A stretch of DNA of 64,000 bases from Tolypeutes matacus (GCA_026826555.1 JAKSZT010054308.1:4608736-4672735); one strand, 5' to 3'; positions 36,201 to 41,558 are shown, counted from the first letter of the stretch. The notes: a model not told the origin generated them from the sequence alone. Made by a program: numbers and translations.

Positions 36201-39200
36201 GTATTTGGTTAGGCACCTCAAAGGCTGGCTGTCTATCCTATGCTACTCTAGTAACACAGCTGCTTTTAAGCTAGAGTGGACTTGAGAAGGTCACATTTCT
36301 TGCTTTTCTCCACCTAGCTCAGACACCAGACTTCTGATAACAAGGCCAAGGCAGGAGGGAGGCTGGGTGAGGCTCCAATTAGACTATGTGTACACATATG
36401 CATTATTTGAATGTGTCTGGATATGTTTTTAAGGCCAGAATAGAGTTATTTCTTATTCAGTGGGAAGAATGAGTTTACTCAATTGTTCAAAGAAATGATG
36501 ATTATTAAAGGAATAAGGAGAAAAGGATTAAAACACGAATTTTCAAACTAGTAGCTCTGAAATCCCAAGATATTCATAAAAATGTTCTGGGGGTTCCTAT
36601 CATTAAAGATGAAAATAGTAACTGTTTTAATTTCTGTTAAAATTTTTTTTGAATGATATACATTTTCTCCCTTTAAAATGGACCAGAATAAGTGCTTCTA
36701 ACCACGAGTGATTATAAGGAGCGCAGAAGAGTGTACTCATGACACTTTCTAGTTATCACTTAATTGGAGGCTGCGGTGGTTTTGATCATTACATAGTTTT
36801 AAATGACATAGTCCTGGTTTCATCTAGACCCAGGAAGCATAAGAAACACTAAAGCTGAAACAAGTTAATGATAAGCATTAAAAGTTATATTTTTGTAAAT
36901 TTGTCCCAAAATGATCATCAAATCTGTAAGTAACTTTCATCTGATCAAAACAAAAACTCCCACAAAGCAGAACTGGATGTATCTAGTTTAAAAAGAGAAA
37001 ATACAGTGATGAATATATTCTACTTTGACTTTTCAACATTGGGAATCAAAACTACCCTTATCTAAAGTGTATTATTTGTGAAGGAATACTTGCAAATAGC
37101 TTAAAATTTTTTTCTTATATTGTCATTTAGATACCAACAGTGAACATTATATAAGTCAGTCAATTTCTTAAAGTTTAAAATGCAAGCATTTCAAATATTA
37201 AGTCGCAAAAGTGGTTTCTGGTCTATTTTTAAGTTAAATTTCAATTTGCTTTTTAATTCACATTTAGTTCCACAATATACAAACTGCTGTTCATTTAAAA
37301 CTTATTTGTTGAAATAATTATGCCTTTTTTCTTACAAAATTAAAGCTATACAGTATTTACCACTTGTCAAATGTGAAAAAGTAAAGTCTATAAATATATT
37401 ATTACAAATTAAATTTAAAATAAACTTTTTATCACAATGTTCAATATAGAGATCTAATTTTTAAAAAAAATGACTATCATTCTCTATCATTTCTTAGAGG
37501 GTTCTCTGGCTATTCCAGAGATTGTGAAAGGGGTCTCTGAGTCCCCAAAGCCCGGGGGAAGCCTGGGTTAAAAGAACCAAGTTAGCTGGGAGGCCAACAA
37601 AGAGAAAGTAAAGGAGCTGGAGACAACTGTGACTTCTGAGTCCCTGAAAAGTCAAAAGATTGGTGACTCTTCTTTTTGTTTCTAATGAGGACAGAAGGGG
37701 TTACAGAGAGTTTAGAAAGTAGGAAGCTGCTAAGACATCTCTCTTTCCAGATCTTTAAGGAAGAGGTATCCTTTAATTATTCATTAGCCTGGCAGAAGAA
37801 AGAGCCAATGTGCTTAAATGTATGAGACACACGAGGTGACTTCTAGTAACTCAGTGATTAAAAAAAAAATTAAACTCTTCAGAGTAAAGGAACTAGAGCA
37901 GAAGTCCGCAAATTAGTAAGCATGAGAATCCCTGGGTTACTTGTTAAAAACCATATTCCCTGGTCCCCTTGCTGGAAATTCATTCAGTACTTCTGGGACT
38001 GGGTCCAAGAATGAGGATTTCAATCAACCTAGGGCCTAAGCGATTCCAATGTAGGCAGAACCAAGACTGCACTTTGAGAAACAGTGAACTAGAGACTCCC
38101 TGGAAAAGATAACAACTGTGTTGTCACCCTTTCTTTCCCTTTTTTTTTTGTCCTTGCAATTTCACTGCCAATCCAAATGAAGTCTCTGCCTCTCTCCTCC
38201 CCCAAACACACCCACACTTTCCAAAACTCATATTTTACTGCAAGTCATCCATCCTTCTGTTCTTTCCTCTCTGAGTCTGACTCTGCTCAGGAAATGCAAA
38301 GTGAAGGAGAGTTGAACCCACATTTCACTGGAGGTGATCCCACACGTTCCATATCAAACAAACTACAGAGGCAAAGTACACATTATTAGCAGGACCACTA
38401 TCCCTGTCTTACCCTAGTTCAGGAACCTTGAGAGAGTAAGGGAAGCCAAGAGTAAAATTTCAAAGTATCCTTTCAGAGCTCTTCCCCAGGATATGAAAAA
38501 ATACACCTCCTCCTGATAAAACAGTTAACTCCCAAACATAAGAAGCCATAATTATTTATACTCTTTGTATCTACCACATACCTTTTTTTTTTTTTTTTTT
38601 TAAAGATTTATTTTATTTATTTCTCCCCACTCCCTCGTTGTTTTGCACTTACTGTGTCTGTTGTCTTCCTTGTTTTCTTTAGGAGGCACCTGGAACAGAA
38701 CCCGGGACCTCTGATATGGGAGGGAGGCGCCTAATTTGCTTGAGCCACCTCCGTTCCCTGCTTTGTTGTGTCTCTCTATGTTTTTCTTCTTGTGTCATCT
38801 TATTGTGTCAGCTTGCTGTCTTGCTTGTCTACTTTAGGAGGCACCGGGAACCTCTGCTCCCTGCTTTGTTGTTTCTCTCATGCTTTTCTTCTTGTGTCTC
38901 TTGTTGCATCATCTTGCTGTGCCTGCCTGTCATGCCAGCTCACTGTCTTCTTTAGGAGGCACCAGGAACCGAACCATGGACCTCCCGTCTGATAGGCAGG
39001 AGCTCAGTAGCTTAAGCCACATCCGCTTCCCCATATACCTCATTTTGATCAATTTGAAAGTCTCTTCACCTTTCCCATAAACATATCCCCAATCTTTCTC
39101 CAAAATTACTTCAACTAGATTTTCCCTTCCTGTTTTGTACCATCCTTAGTGTGAAATGGCCGCCTGCTCTCTACTTCTTTCCTGGTGGCCCCAGGTCACC

Positions 39201-41278
39201 AGGCCCAGTCCCATTTTCTACACTACAGTTCACTTCTCTTAGGGATACTTACTTTGTACCTGAACTGCCCCTCTGCCCCCATCTCCTTCTGTCTTCTTTG
39301 GCCTGGGTCACTTAACAACAATGAATCTACCACCTGGTATAAGATAGTACTTTGAACTTTAATATGCTCAACTTTCATAATGTCACTTGATAGATTTGCT
39401 TGCAATGCCCTCCCACTCTTCACACCCTTCTCACCAAATTCCCGTTTTTTCTTCCCATCTTTCAAACTACTCTGAAATCTTGTTTTTTCTAAGAAGGCTT
39501 CCCAAACTGATCAGAAGAGAAATGACTATGCCCTGAACCACAAACTACCCAAACACAAATTTCCAGATACCATTCTCTCCCTGGTACTGCCCCTTACACA
39601 TCATTTACATTCTGGCAATTTATTATTTAATGTTATGTTGTATCTGCAAACATGTCCGATAGCCATTTGGACCAGTGTGCCAGTCTCACATTGTAAACCC
39701 CTGCAGCACAGGAACCGCCTGCACTTAGCAAGGTGATGTGCAGGTAAGTATGGATAACAGGGCCTTTAATTCCTCCAGAGCATCTCCTGGCTCAGCACAG
39801 GGGCTCCCTCAGAAGGCCTGATGACCTGAGGGCTGGTCTGCTGTTTCCGCACTTCCCACTGGGTGAAACAAGCCCAGAAACGTGATCCCTAGAAATTCTG
39901 CTTAGTGGCTTAACATTGTGGAGACTTCCCCAGAGGTCCTTGGGAACCGTTCTAGAATTATTCATTCATGCCCTTCAGGTCTCCTGGAAAAGCACTTGCA
40001 AGTTCTACAAGTTATGGGGCACTGTCAAGTATAAGACTGCTTAGTAAGTACTGTCCACTCCAGGCAGGAGGGCCACAACACTCACCGGGCCGTACAGACT
40101 GTACCAGAACGATATGATCCCCACTGACTGTGAAGCCAAAGCCATGCTGGTCCTTTTGGATGATGACACAACGTTGAACAAGACCTGACAGAAGGTGAGA
40201 GAAAGAGAAGGGGGCGAGGCAGGACTTGTCAATGGAAGGTTAGGGCATAAAAGCCCAGACCAGCCCAAGAAAGGTCATGTGGTTCTTCCCCCAGAAACCC
40301 TTTCTGGACTAACTAAATTCCCCCAGATTTATTTTACCCAAACACACAGTGTTTCACAGTATTCACAGTATTCTTTAACCTACTTAGTATTCCATGGAAG
40401 AAGTTATTCTCCTCTGAGGCACTGAAATGTCTGTTTCTCTTGTACATGCCTGTCCTTTTGGTATCTCTGGGTGAGACTGGCTAAAGAAGGGACAGGGTCA
40501 AGCTAGGCTACCCTTCTGAAGACTAGTATTAGAAATAAGCAGCCTCCCAGGATTGAAGTCCCGTTTGTATGTCAAATTATGTCCAATGAATGCAGCAGGT
40601 GGGATGCCAATACTTGTTGAACCTTTTTGCAGAGCTGTAGCACTCACATGGGGTGACTCTGGATTGGCCCCTTGCCAACCCAGGGAAAGATAAAAAGAGG
40701 AGAAAACCCACTTTCTCAAGAAATACATACATACATACATAGGACTTAAAAAAAAAAAAAAAAAGAAAGAAAAGGAAAAAGAAAAGCAAATAGGGTATGA
40801 CTCTGAACAGTCTCCATCCCCGTGGATGTATACTAGACACCGTACGTGTGACTGCATCCTGTAGTGGTTGAAGGATGGGCTCTAGAGTTAAGGGAGAACT
40901 GTTTCCAAGTCTTGATTCTGTCCCCTACAAACTTCTGCATTTGAGCAAGTTTCTTTACCCGCCCCAGGCCTCAACTGCCTCATCTGTAAAAGAAGAAGAA
41001 TGACACCTACCTTCTACAGCTGATGTAAAGAATAAAGGAAACAATTTATGTAAAATACCTAACACAATGCCTAACACACAATGTGTTCAATATAAAAGCT
41101 AAGTTGTTTAACATTTGGGGCATATAGACAGATCTGTATGGATGTACACCTCTGTGTCTGTGTGTCTAATGCCTCAGGAAGATTACCTGTGGTCTCAGAG
41201 GTGTCAGAAGGTTGGCGGTGATGGGAAGGGGACTTGCGCTCAGGTGCTGAATCTCCCAGAGAAGACAGGCTGCTTAAC
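58..41278 (-). CDS. ARHGEF11: ARHGEF11 (PDZ-RhoGEF), 25 coding exons, 5' and 3' incomplete
   Basis: Guanine-nucleotide exchange factor that activates RhoA downstream of Galpha12/13-coupled receptors and plexin-B; cytoplasmic and membrane/cortical-actin associated. Joining the 25 exons listed below gives 2462 coding bases with no stop and consistent phases. Without the 40-codon cassette this corresponds to about residues 11-792 of the roughly 1,560-residue mammalian protein (numbering assumes the usual short first exon). The paralogue ARHGEF12 (LARG) is excluded because the segment after the PDZ reads [15 protein letters not shown] and the linker is the ARHGEF11 polyproline one. Domains in order: PDZ (about 43-120), proline-rich linker, rgRGS (about 295-490), basic/Ser-rich linker, start of DH (from about 730). 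The initiator exon lies above 64000; the rest of DH, PH and tail lies below 1. No frameshift or nonsense change was seen. Confidence 0.97.
510..697 (-). CDS. ARHGEF11: ARHGEF11 coding exon 25: acidic activation segment and start of DH
   Basis: The 188-bp exon encodes [20 protein letters not shown], then [20 protein letters not shown], and ends [12 protein letters not shown]. The acidic [15 protein letters not shown] stretch just before DH is the known autoinhibitory/activation element. [12 protein letters not shown] begins the first DH helix. Confidence 0.97.
912..959 (-). CDS. ARHGEF11: ARHGEF11 coding exon 24: linker
   Basis: The 48-bp symmetrical exon encodes [15 protein letters not shown], flanked by split Arg codons (CAG|GT… and …GCAG|gtaagt). 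It is a proline-rich TPP/TPK segment. Confidence 0.95.
1052..1231 (-). CDS. ARHGEF11: ARHGEF11 coding exon 23: basic/Ser-rich linker
   Basis: The 180-bp exon encodes [20 protein letters not shown], then [20 protein letters not shown] and [19 protein letters not shown]. It contains several RxxS and RSxS sites, likely kinase targets and part of the autoinhibitory linker before DH (family knowledge; not proven here). Confidence 0.96.
3763..4017 (+). mobile_element. DAS-type tRNA-derived SINE, full length
   Basis: Starts gggaagcggatgtggctc (box-A-like tggctcaattgataggg), then gaggccccgggttcgattcc (box B ggttcgattcc), a unique body, and ends in an (aaat)n/(aaac)n tail. The flanking duplication is aaaccctagctg at 3751-3762 and aaacctagctg at 4018-4028. 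It is polymerase III derived and inert in this intron. It is the best-preserved tRNA head in the window. Confidence 0.9.
4029..4174 (+). mobile_element. Short LINE-1 3'-end fragment
   Basis: Reads cctgcaggatattatgccct, then acacaaaaggacagatactg, close to the common L1 phrase for this part of the 3' end, and runs into an A-rich end. It is bounded by cctagctgca on the left and ccctagctgca (4177-4187) on the right, so it looks like a heavily 5'-truncated insertion. Confidence 0.65.
4244..4370 (-). CDS. ARHGEF11: ARHGEF11 coding exon 22: actin-binding neighbourhood
   Basis: The 127-bp exon encodes [20 protein letters not shown] and continues through [20 protein letters not shown] to D. The F-actin-binding segment of PDZ-RhoGEF has been mapped in this part of the linker in other mammals (about residues 561-585, from memory). 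The 'NIIQHFENN' helix sits there. Donor ACAG|gtagca is slightly off consensus. Confidence 0.95.
4371..7057. other. ARHGEF11 intron 21
   Basis: About 2.7 kb. It holds one SINE (6001-6087), a T/C-rich stretch at 6355-6402, and a possible worn MER20-like patch around 5150-5290 that I cannot confirm. 6100-6700 is AT-rich and unassigned. A purine-rich tract at 6880-6990 precedes exon 21 on the antisense strand. Confidence 0.55.
6001..6087 (-). mobile_element. Short tRNA-Ala-like SINE (DAS family)
   Basis: Antisense copy: poly-T, then agaggtcctagggattaaac (inverted box B region), then gaagcaggcactcaaccact (inverted box A region). A perfect 13-bp target duplication, tttagtgactttt, lies at 5988-6000 and 6088-6100. 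Confidence 0.9.
7058..7087 (-). CDS. ARHGEF11: ARHGEF11 coding exon 21: 30-nt microexon
   Basis: The exon is 30 bp, between tttcttttag and GAAG|gtaaaa, and encodes FHIPLSPVE with split Thr and Val codons at its edges. The family has [14 protein letters not shown] here. It is symmetrical phase 1-1, so it is skippable in frame. Confidence 0.94.
7872..7968 (-). CDS. ARHGEF11: ARHGEF11 coding exon 20: Lys-rich linker
   Basis: The 97-bp exon encodes [20 protein letters not shown] and [12 protein letters not shown]. It is strongly basic and likely a membrane or inhibitory contact region (inference). The acceptor is a tandem ctcagcag; the distal AG is used here to match the family, and the proximal AG would add one Gln and extend the exon to 7971. 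Confidence 0.95.
8280..8424 (-). CDS. ARHGEF11: ARHGEF11 coding exon 19: end of rgRGS and basic linker
   Basis: The 145-bp exon starts after gtcctacag and encodes [20 protein letters not shown], a Ser/Ala linker, and [11 protein letters not shown]. The last piece is a basic-aromatic patch. It ends AAGAAG|gtgaca. It closes the RGS-like module and opens the linker to the DH domain. Confidence 0.96.
9189..9216 (+). repeat. Poly-A tract (28 nt)
   Basis: Uninterrupted A28 in intron 18. No retroelement body is recognised upstream, so it may be the tail of a worn element or a simple expansion. Confidence 0.95.
9638..9661 (-). CDS. ARHGEF11: ARHGEF11 coding exon 18: 24-nt microexon
   Basis: The exon is 24 bp, between tgttccag and GGAG|gtgagt, and encodes SKHEEDR with split Leu and Ser codons at its ends. 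It was found by demanding continuity between exons 17 (…GDI-L) and 19 (S-APMDF…); the family reads SKYEEDR here. It is symmetrical (phase 2 on both sides), so skipping it would not shift the frame. Confidence 0.94.
10137..10297 (+). mobile_element. DAS-type SINE lacking its box B segment
   Basis: Same family as 3763-4017, but the segment between gtttaccatatgg and tgaaggcaag is missing, removing the whole box B. A 12-bp target duplication, aaaagaggtgaa, lies at 10125-10136 and 10298-10309. The tail is ataaataaataaaatcttt. Confidence 0.88.
10312..10450 (-). repeat. MIR fragment, antisense
   Basis: Contains gggccaggcactagtctag, then attaactcatctaattctca, then gaggtaggtattagtattat, the inverted MIR core and 3' phrase. 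Family assigned by recognition only. Confidence 0.8.
10985..11655 (+). mobile_element. L2 (LINE-2) 3' region
   Basis: Holds typical L2 3' phrases: ctgcctggaatgctctttcc, tttgccatggctgtgccctc, and the terminal gtaagccccacgagggaaag … ggtgtttggcacacagtaag. It is an old element shared by placentals. Confidence 0.75.
12358..12480 (-). CDS. ARHGEF11: ARHGEF11 coding exon 17: rgRGS C-terminal extension
   Basis: The 123-bp exon encodes [20 protein letters not shown] and then [20 protein letters not shown]. This long C-terminal helical extension distinguishes RhoGEF RGS-like modules from ordinary RGS proteins. Donor TTTT|gtgagt leaves a split Leu codon finished by exon 18. Confidence 0.97.
12661..12757 (-). 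CDS. ARHGEF11: ARHGEF11 coding exon 16: rgRGS
   Basis: The 97-bp exon encodes [20 protein letters not shown] and [11 protein letters not shown], the C-terminal half of the RGS box. It is split within an Arg codon at the donor (CAG|gtttgt, weaker than the other donors of this gene). Confidence 0.96.
12758..13991. other. ARHGEF11 intron 15
   Basis: About 1.2 kb. 13540-13680 resembles a MER20-like hAT fragment with an internal poly-A (13619-13640). About 13690-13830 is an antisense MIR-like piece (gatgagccaactgaggccca). 12758-13540 is unassigned; overlapping open frames on both strands there show no protein-family resemblance. Confidence 0.55.
13992..14034 (-). CDS. ARHGEF11: ARHGEF11 coding exon 15: rgRGS
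   Basis: The 43-bp exon encodes [14 protein letters not shown] plus the first base of an Asp codon. It is short, but the donor (ATTG|gtaagt) is strong and the residues are characteristic of the family. Confidence 0.95.
14035..15197. other. ARHGEF11 intron 14: nothing recognised
   Basis: About 1.2 kb of unremarkable intron. I see no named repeat, splice-bordered coding block or RNA gene. Confidence 0.5.
15198..15296 (-). CDS. ARHGEF11: ARHGEF11 coding exon 14: rgRGS helices
   Basis: The 99-bp exon begins directly after tctcctag as [20 protein letters not shown] and ends [11 protein letters not shown], core helices of the RGS-like box. The acceptor follows a weak pyrimidine tract, but the frame continues exactly from exon 13. 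Confidence 0.96.
15325..15567 (+). mobile_element. MER5A (hAT-Charlie DNA transposon)
   Basis: Starts agtggctctcaatcaggggg, then atttggcaacacctggagat, atgctactggcatctaccag, aatatcctacaatgcacagg and ccccccacaacaaagaatt, in the order of the MER5A consensus as I recall it. It is a non-autonomous fossil. Confidence 0.88.
16080..16210 (+). repeat. L2-like 3' fragment
   Basis: Contains ccaagaagccttccaaactg, an L2 3' phrase, in intron 13. Its ends are indistinct. Confidence 0.5.
16425..16526 (-). CDS. ARHGEF11: ARHGEF11 coding exon 13: rgRGS helices
   Basis: The 102-bp phase 0-0 exon encodes [20 protein letters not shown] and [14 protein letters not shown], the first canonical helices of the RGS-like box that binds activated Galpha12/13 at the membrane. 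Human has Arg where this copy has His in 'KSHPAH' (from memory). Confidence 0.97.
16749..16823 (-). CDS. ARHGEF11: ARHGEF11 coding exon 12: acidic N-terminal element of rgRGS
   Basis: The 75-bp exon encodes [20 protein letters not shown] and YFNNE. The acidic/aromatic segment EEDYDPGYF lies just before the RGS-like helices. In this family the matching element contacts the Galpha13 switch regions. Acceptor ctcccccag, donor CGAG|gtaacg. Confidence 0.96.
16824..21455. other. ARHGEF11 intron 11
   Basis: About 4.6 kb. It contains an antisense MIR-like piece at about 17860-18000 interrupted by poly-A (17914-17941), AT-rich LINE-like sequence at about 18150-18400 and 20400-20560 (phrases such as aatacattcacatagttcaa and ctcccaccctgtactccagc), and hAT-like phrases at about 19880-19960 and 21053-21100. 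18400-19860 is AT-rich and unassigned. Confidence 0.5.
17914..17941 (+). repeat. Poly-A tract (28 nt) inside a MIR-like sequence
   Basis: A28 sits between gaccagcacatttatgactgg and gcccagagagactga. The position corresponds to the A-rich 'aaactgaggcccagagag' phrase of MIR, so it looks like a local expansion rather than a retroelement tail. Confidence 0.75.
21456..21593 (-). CDS. ARHGEF11: ARHGEF11 coding exon 11: linker
   Basis: The 138-bp phase 0-0 exon encodes 46 residues beginning [20 protein letters not shown] and ending PPASDQ, with a basic [10 protein letters not shown] stretch. It is probably disordered and contains SP and RxxS sites that could be phosphorylated (inference). Confidence 0.96.
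21695..21930 (-). repeat. MIR, nearly complete, antisense
   Basis: Order of phrases: tccttaattctcacaaccac, gtggtagataatattgttcc, agactaagacttagagaggt, ggtcatatagctgctaatg, tccaacccaggcagtgt. This matches inverted MIR from 3' end to head. Confidence 0.8.
22207..22580 (-). mobile_element. Compound DAS-type SINE with two tRNA-like heads
   Basis: Antisense; begins with the inverted tail ttttttaaaagatttatttatg. Two inverted box-B-like blocks are present, actgggaactgaacccggga (about 22327) and accaggaactgaatctggga (about 22509), each followed by an inverted box A region, separated by a T/G/C-rich spacer (tgttgtgtctctcattgtct). It ends cacatccacttccc. The flanking short repeat is cattctt(c)tt / cattcttatttt. 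Confidence 0.82.
22597..23167 (-). mobile_element. U6 snRNA–LINE-1 chimeric retrocopy
   Basis: Read on the minus strand: a complete 107-nt U6 copy (23167 to 23061), directly joined to about 460 nt of LINE-1 3' end (gaactatggactagagtgg … ggcatatgggaatccctat), ending in an A/T-rich tail. The identical 13-mer tcattcttatttt flanks the whole unit at 22584-22596 and 23168-23180, so U6 and L1 parts entered together. This is the structure expected when L1 reverse transcriptase switches template from L1 RNA to U6 RNA during insertion. A similar L1 3' end without U6 is at about 43840-44220. Confidence 0.92.
23061..23167 (-). pseudogene. RNU6: U6 snRNA copy, full length (107 nt), part of the chimera
   Basis: Begins gtgctcgcttcggcagcaca exactly at the target duplication, contains the ACAGAGA box (gatacagagaagattagcat), and ends gttccatattttt. 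Compared with the mammalian U6 I know, I see two changes (C to T in ggaa-T-gata, C to T in atgg-T-ccct). It is probably not an active gene: no proximal sequence element is visible, and the only TATA-like run upstream (tataaaaa) lies about 17 bases from the start instead of about 30. Its origin by retrotransposition also argues against a promoter. Confidence 0.93.
23716..23792 (-). CDS. ARHGEF11: ARHGEF11 coding exon 10: Ser-rich linker
   Basis: The 77-bp exon encodes [20 protein letters not shown] and PSLSE. 'DSGLDSG' resembles a phosphodegron-type DSGxxS/DSG motif. That is suggestive only. Confidence 0.96.
24442..24487 (-). CDS. ARHGEF11: ARHGEF11 coding exon 9: linker
   Basis: The 46-bp exon encodes [15 protein letters not shown] plus one base. 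The reading frame is fixed by exons 7 and 10. A different frame of this stretch is also open, but it has no family resemblance and is a shadow. Acceptor ttttttag, donor GAAG|gtgagt. Confidence 0.94.
24488..26021. other. ARHGEF11 intron between cassette exon and exon 9: two antisense MIRs
   Basis: About 24890-25115 (phrases cataaggaaataggcacagag and ttaacttgcccaagctacac) and about 25150-25320 (ttaattctcacagtgaccct, aatgaggaaactgaggctct) are MIR in antisense. 25330-25610 resembles a worn hAT element. The remainder is unassigned. Confidence 0.6.
26022..26141 (-). CDS. ARHGEF11: ARHGEF11 alternative cassette exon (40 residues)
   Basis: The 120-bp phase 0-0 exon is bounded by gctgcccag and gtg|gtgagtg. 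It begins [20 protein letters not shown], continues [18 protein letters not shown] and ends LV. It has no stop and fits exactly between exons 7 and 9. It corresponds to the 40-residue insertion known in the longer mammalian ARHGEF11 isoform and resembles the equivalent segment of ARHGEF12. Heptad-like L/I spacing ([10 protein letters not shown]) suggests a short coiled coil. It lies alone, about 7 kb from exon 7 and 1.5 kb from exon 9. Confidence 0.93.
26640..26895 (+). repeat. MIR, sense, with internal poly-C
   Basis: Phrases in MIR order: gttaagagcttggcctttgc, gtagacttgggcaagcttc, aataaaatggagatgacatc, gtgtctgacacatagttatg. A C-rich run at 26700-26719 replaces the usual ctctgccac area. Confidence 0.75.
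27040..28460 (+). mobile_element. Long L2 (LINE-2) 3' region
   Basis: A C/T-rich stretch with L2-type phrases, including acaaactccaggctcagcgt and aggaagccttctctgaccat near its end. The upstream half is assigned by composition and continuity, so its left end is approximate. Confidence 0.6.
29229..29417 (-). mobile_element. DAS-type SINE inside the old L1
   Basis: Antisense: T-tail, aaagattttatttatttatt, ccttgctgcttgtgctcgtt, ccccgggaaccgaacccggg (inverted box B), ending gccacagccgcctcc. Imperfect target duplication tcttactgtg / tctcactgtg. Confidence 0.9.
29487..31131 (-). mobile_element. Younger 5'-truncated LINE-1 nested in the old L1
   Basis: A 1645-bp insertion flanked by the perfect 15-bp duplication tttacacgtgctttt (29472-29486 and 31132-31146). 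It carries a poly-T on the left (the poly-A of the element), a 3' UTR to about 29700, and the C-terminal part of ORF2. One in-frame stop over more than 470 codons indicates a fairly recent insertion compared with its host L1. Confidence 0.94.
29701..31131 (-). pseudogene. L1 ORF2p C-terminal fragment, one internal stop
   Basis: The frame encodes the end of the reverse-transcriptase protein: [46 protein letters not shown], and [12 protein letters not shown] in the thumb/linker region, then the cysteine motif C-X3-C-X7-H-X4-C ([18 protein letters not shown]) near the C-terminus. A single stop codon at 30358-30360 breaks an otherwise continuous frame. Endonuclease and catalytic RT motifs are absent because the element is 5'-truncated, so it cannot be autonomous. 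Confidence 0.92.
31314..31413 (-). mobile_element. Short tRNA-Ala-like SINE inside the old L1
   Basis: Poly-T, then agtaccagggatcggacctg and gaagcaggcactcaaccact, ending tacatctgctctc. Same subfamily as 6001-6087. The target duplication is not clear. Confidence 0.82.
31490..31840 (-). mobile_element. Compound DAS-type SINE with two tRNA-like heads
   Basis: Antisense, two inverted box-B-like blocks (ccaggaaccaatcctgggac near 31575 and ccgggaataaaaccctggac near 31766) joined by a T/G/C-rich spacer like that in 22207-22580. It is inserted in the L1 phrase gagttttta(t), seen on both sides. Confidence 0.82.
32150..33110 (+). repeat. L2-like 3' fragments
   Basis: Repeated L2 3' phrases are present: acccagctaaaaactacttc, ctctgtgaagccttttccca, gttgagggcaagaactagct, gcacagagtaatttgctgaa, and a second set after 32740. 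They are probably two pieces; borders are approximate. Confidence 0.55.
33277..33348 (-). CDS. ARHGEF11: ARHGEF11 coding exon 7: linker helix
   Basis: The 72-bp phase 0-0 exon encodes 24 residues, [10 protein letters not shown] through [13 protein letters not shown]. The sequence is amphipathic and charged, likely helical. Joined directly to exon 9 it gives ELQ-DIFPLYG, the common isoform; joined to the cassette it gives ELQ-RICEVY. Confidence 0.96.
33349..34186. other. ARHGEF11 intron 6
   Basis: About 840 bp, C/T-rich, with weak L2-like phrases at 33640-33850 and no confident element. Confidence 0.4.
34187..34371 (-). CDS. ARHGEF11: ARHGEF11 coding exon 6: end of PDZ and polyproline linker
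   Basis: The 185-bp exon encodes [15 protein letters not shown] (last PDZ strand), then a linker with a run of ten prolines, LLPP, and [10 protein letters not shown]. The ten prolines are largely encoded by an imperfect CCA/CCT repeat that is (GGT)7 on the plus strand. Such a tract is a plausible SH3/WW/profilin ligand, but no partner is shown by the sequence. It is a likely length-variable site. Confidence 0.97.
34239..34259 (+). repeat. (GGT)7 microsatellite inside coding exon 6
   Basis: Seven perfect GGT units on the plus strand read as proline codons of ARHGEF11 on the minus strand. Interrupted copies of the same triplet extend it to about 34229. Confidence 0.95.
34372..36039. other. ARHGEF11 introns 4 and 5: no confident elements
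   Basis: Two introns either side of exon 5 (35220-35277). L2-like phrases occur near 34680-34760 (tggcacactgcctgcctggc). The rest is unassigned. Confidence 0.45.
35220..35277 (-). CDS. ARHGEF11: ARHGEF11 coding exon 5: PDZ domain, helix alphaB
   Basis: The 58-bp exon encodes [19 protein letters not shown]. The SSHLEVV segment forms the PDZ ligand-groove helix, with His at the class-I specificity position, in line with the family's preference for C-terminal S/T-x-hydrophobic ligands. The exon ends in phase 1 (T|gtgagt) and the Ser codon is finished by exon 6. Human has Lys where this copy has Arg just before that Ser (from memory). Confidence 0.96.
36040..36089 (-). CDS. ARHGEF11: ARHGEF11 coding exon 4: PDZ domain core
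   Basis: The 50-bp exon completes the Gly codon begun in exon 3 and encodes [16 protein letters not shown], the highly conserved PDZ alphaA turn and following strand. Donor is AAA|gtgagt. '[10 protein letters not shown]' fits ARHGEF11. Confidence 0.97.
37899..38093 (+). repeat. MER20-like hAT fragment
   Basis: Phrases: gcatgagaatccctgggtta, cttgttaaaaaccatattcc, gcactttgagaaacagtg. Similar to the MER20/Charlie group; exact family not settled. Confidence 0.6.
38583..39031 (-). mobile_element. Compound DAS-type SINE with three tRNA-like units
   Basis: Antisense; inverted tail tttaaagatttattttattt, then three aggaggcac… units at about 38681, 38836 and 38953. The first and third are followed by recognisable box-B-like sequence (acagaacccgggacctctga; accgaaccatggacctccc). 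The middle unit is cut short just after gggaacc. It ends ccacatccgcttcccc. Flanks acatacct / atatacct suggest a short target duplication. Confidence 0.8.
40086..40184 (-). CDS. ARHGEF11: ARHGEF11 coding exon 3: PDZ domain, carboxylate-binding loop
   Basis: The 99-bp phase 1-1 exon encodes the first PDZ strand ([11 protein letters not shown]) and the GFGF loop of the PDZ, followed by [15 protein letters not shown]. The GFGF loop holds the C-terminal carboxylate of ligands. In this family the known ligands are plexin-B1/B2 and some LPA and IGF-1 receptors. Acceptor ttctgtcag and donor cccg|gtgagt are canonical. Confidence 0.97.
40857..41098 (+). repeat. MIR, sense
   Basis: In MIR order: tagtggttgaaggatgggct, gcatttgagcaagtttcttt, cctcaactgcctcatctgt, cctaacacaatgcctaacac. 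It lies between coding exons 2 and 3. Confidence 0.8.
41187..41278 (-). CDS. ARHGEF11: ARHGEF11 coding exon 2: N-terminal tail
   Basis: The 92-bp exon starts after ccttctccag with the last base of an Arg codon and ends in acag|gtaatc. It encodes [20 protein letters not shown] and onward to SETTG, a Ser/basic-rich, probably unstructured tail before the PDZ. Only the first ten or so residues (expected MSVRLPQSID) are missing, which places the initiator exon upstream and outside the window. Exon numbers here count from that missing exon. Confidence 0.96.
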
Positions 41279-41558
41279 CTGGAGAAGGAATAAGAAAAGC
41301 CCACTGATGAGTTGGGTGGAGAGGGTACAAACTTGTAGTAGAAGGAGGGCCTTTCAAATGGGGCCCTGAACCTTGAGTAGTGGGAGACTGACCCTCCCAC
41401 ATGTAATACACTCAATCTGGTGGGGAACTAGCCATGTCTACGCCACTGGCACCACCTATCTGGAATCCTAGGCTGGCATGATCTCTAACACCAAGCAAGG
41501 CATGAGGGGAAATAGCCCTTCCTGGAGTCAGGAGACAGAGACAATAGCAAGAACGGGA

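Larger units (their letters stand above)
36090..40085. other. ARHGEF11 intron 3
   Basis: About 4 kb. 36540-37560 is AT-rich and looks like a decayed hAT-type element (ggttcctatcattaaagatg … gggttctctggctattccag), family not assigned. 37899-38093 resembles MER20 (ctttgagaaacagtg end). 38583-39031 is a compound SINE. About 39440-39760 is L2-like. Confidence 0.5.

Noticed and set aside
38716..39080. Cys-rich membrane-protein-like frames
   Set aside because: They are translations of the compound SINE; the same frames appear in the copies at 22400 and 31540.
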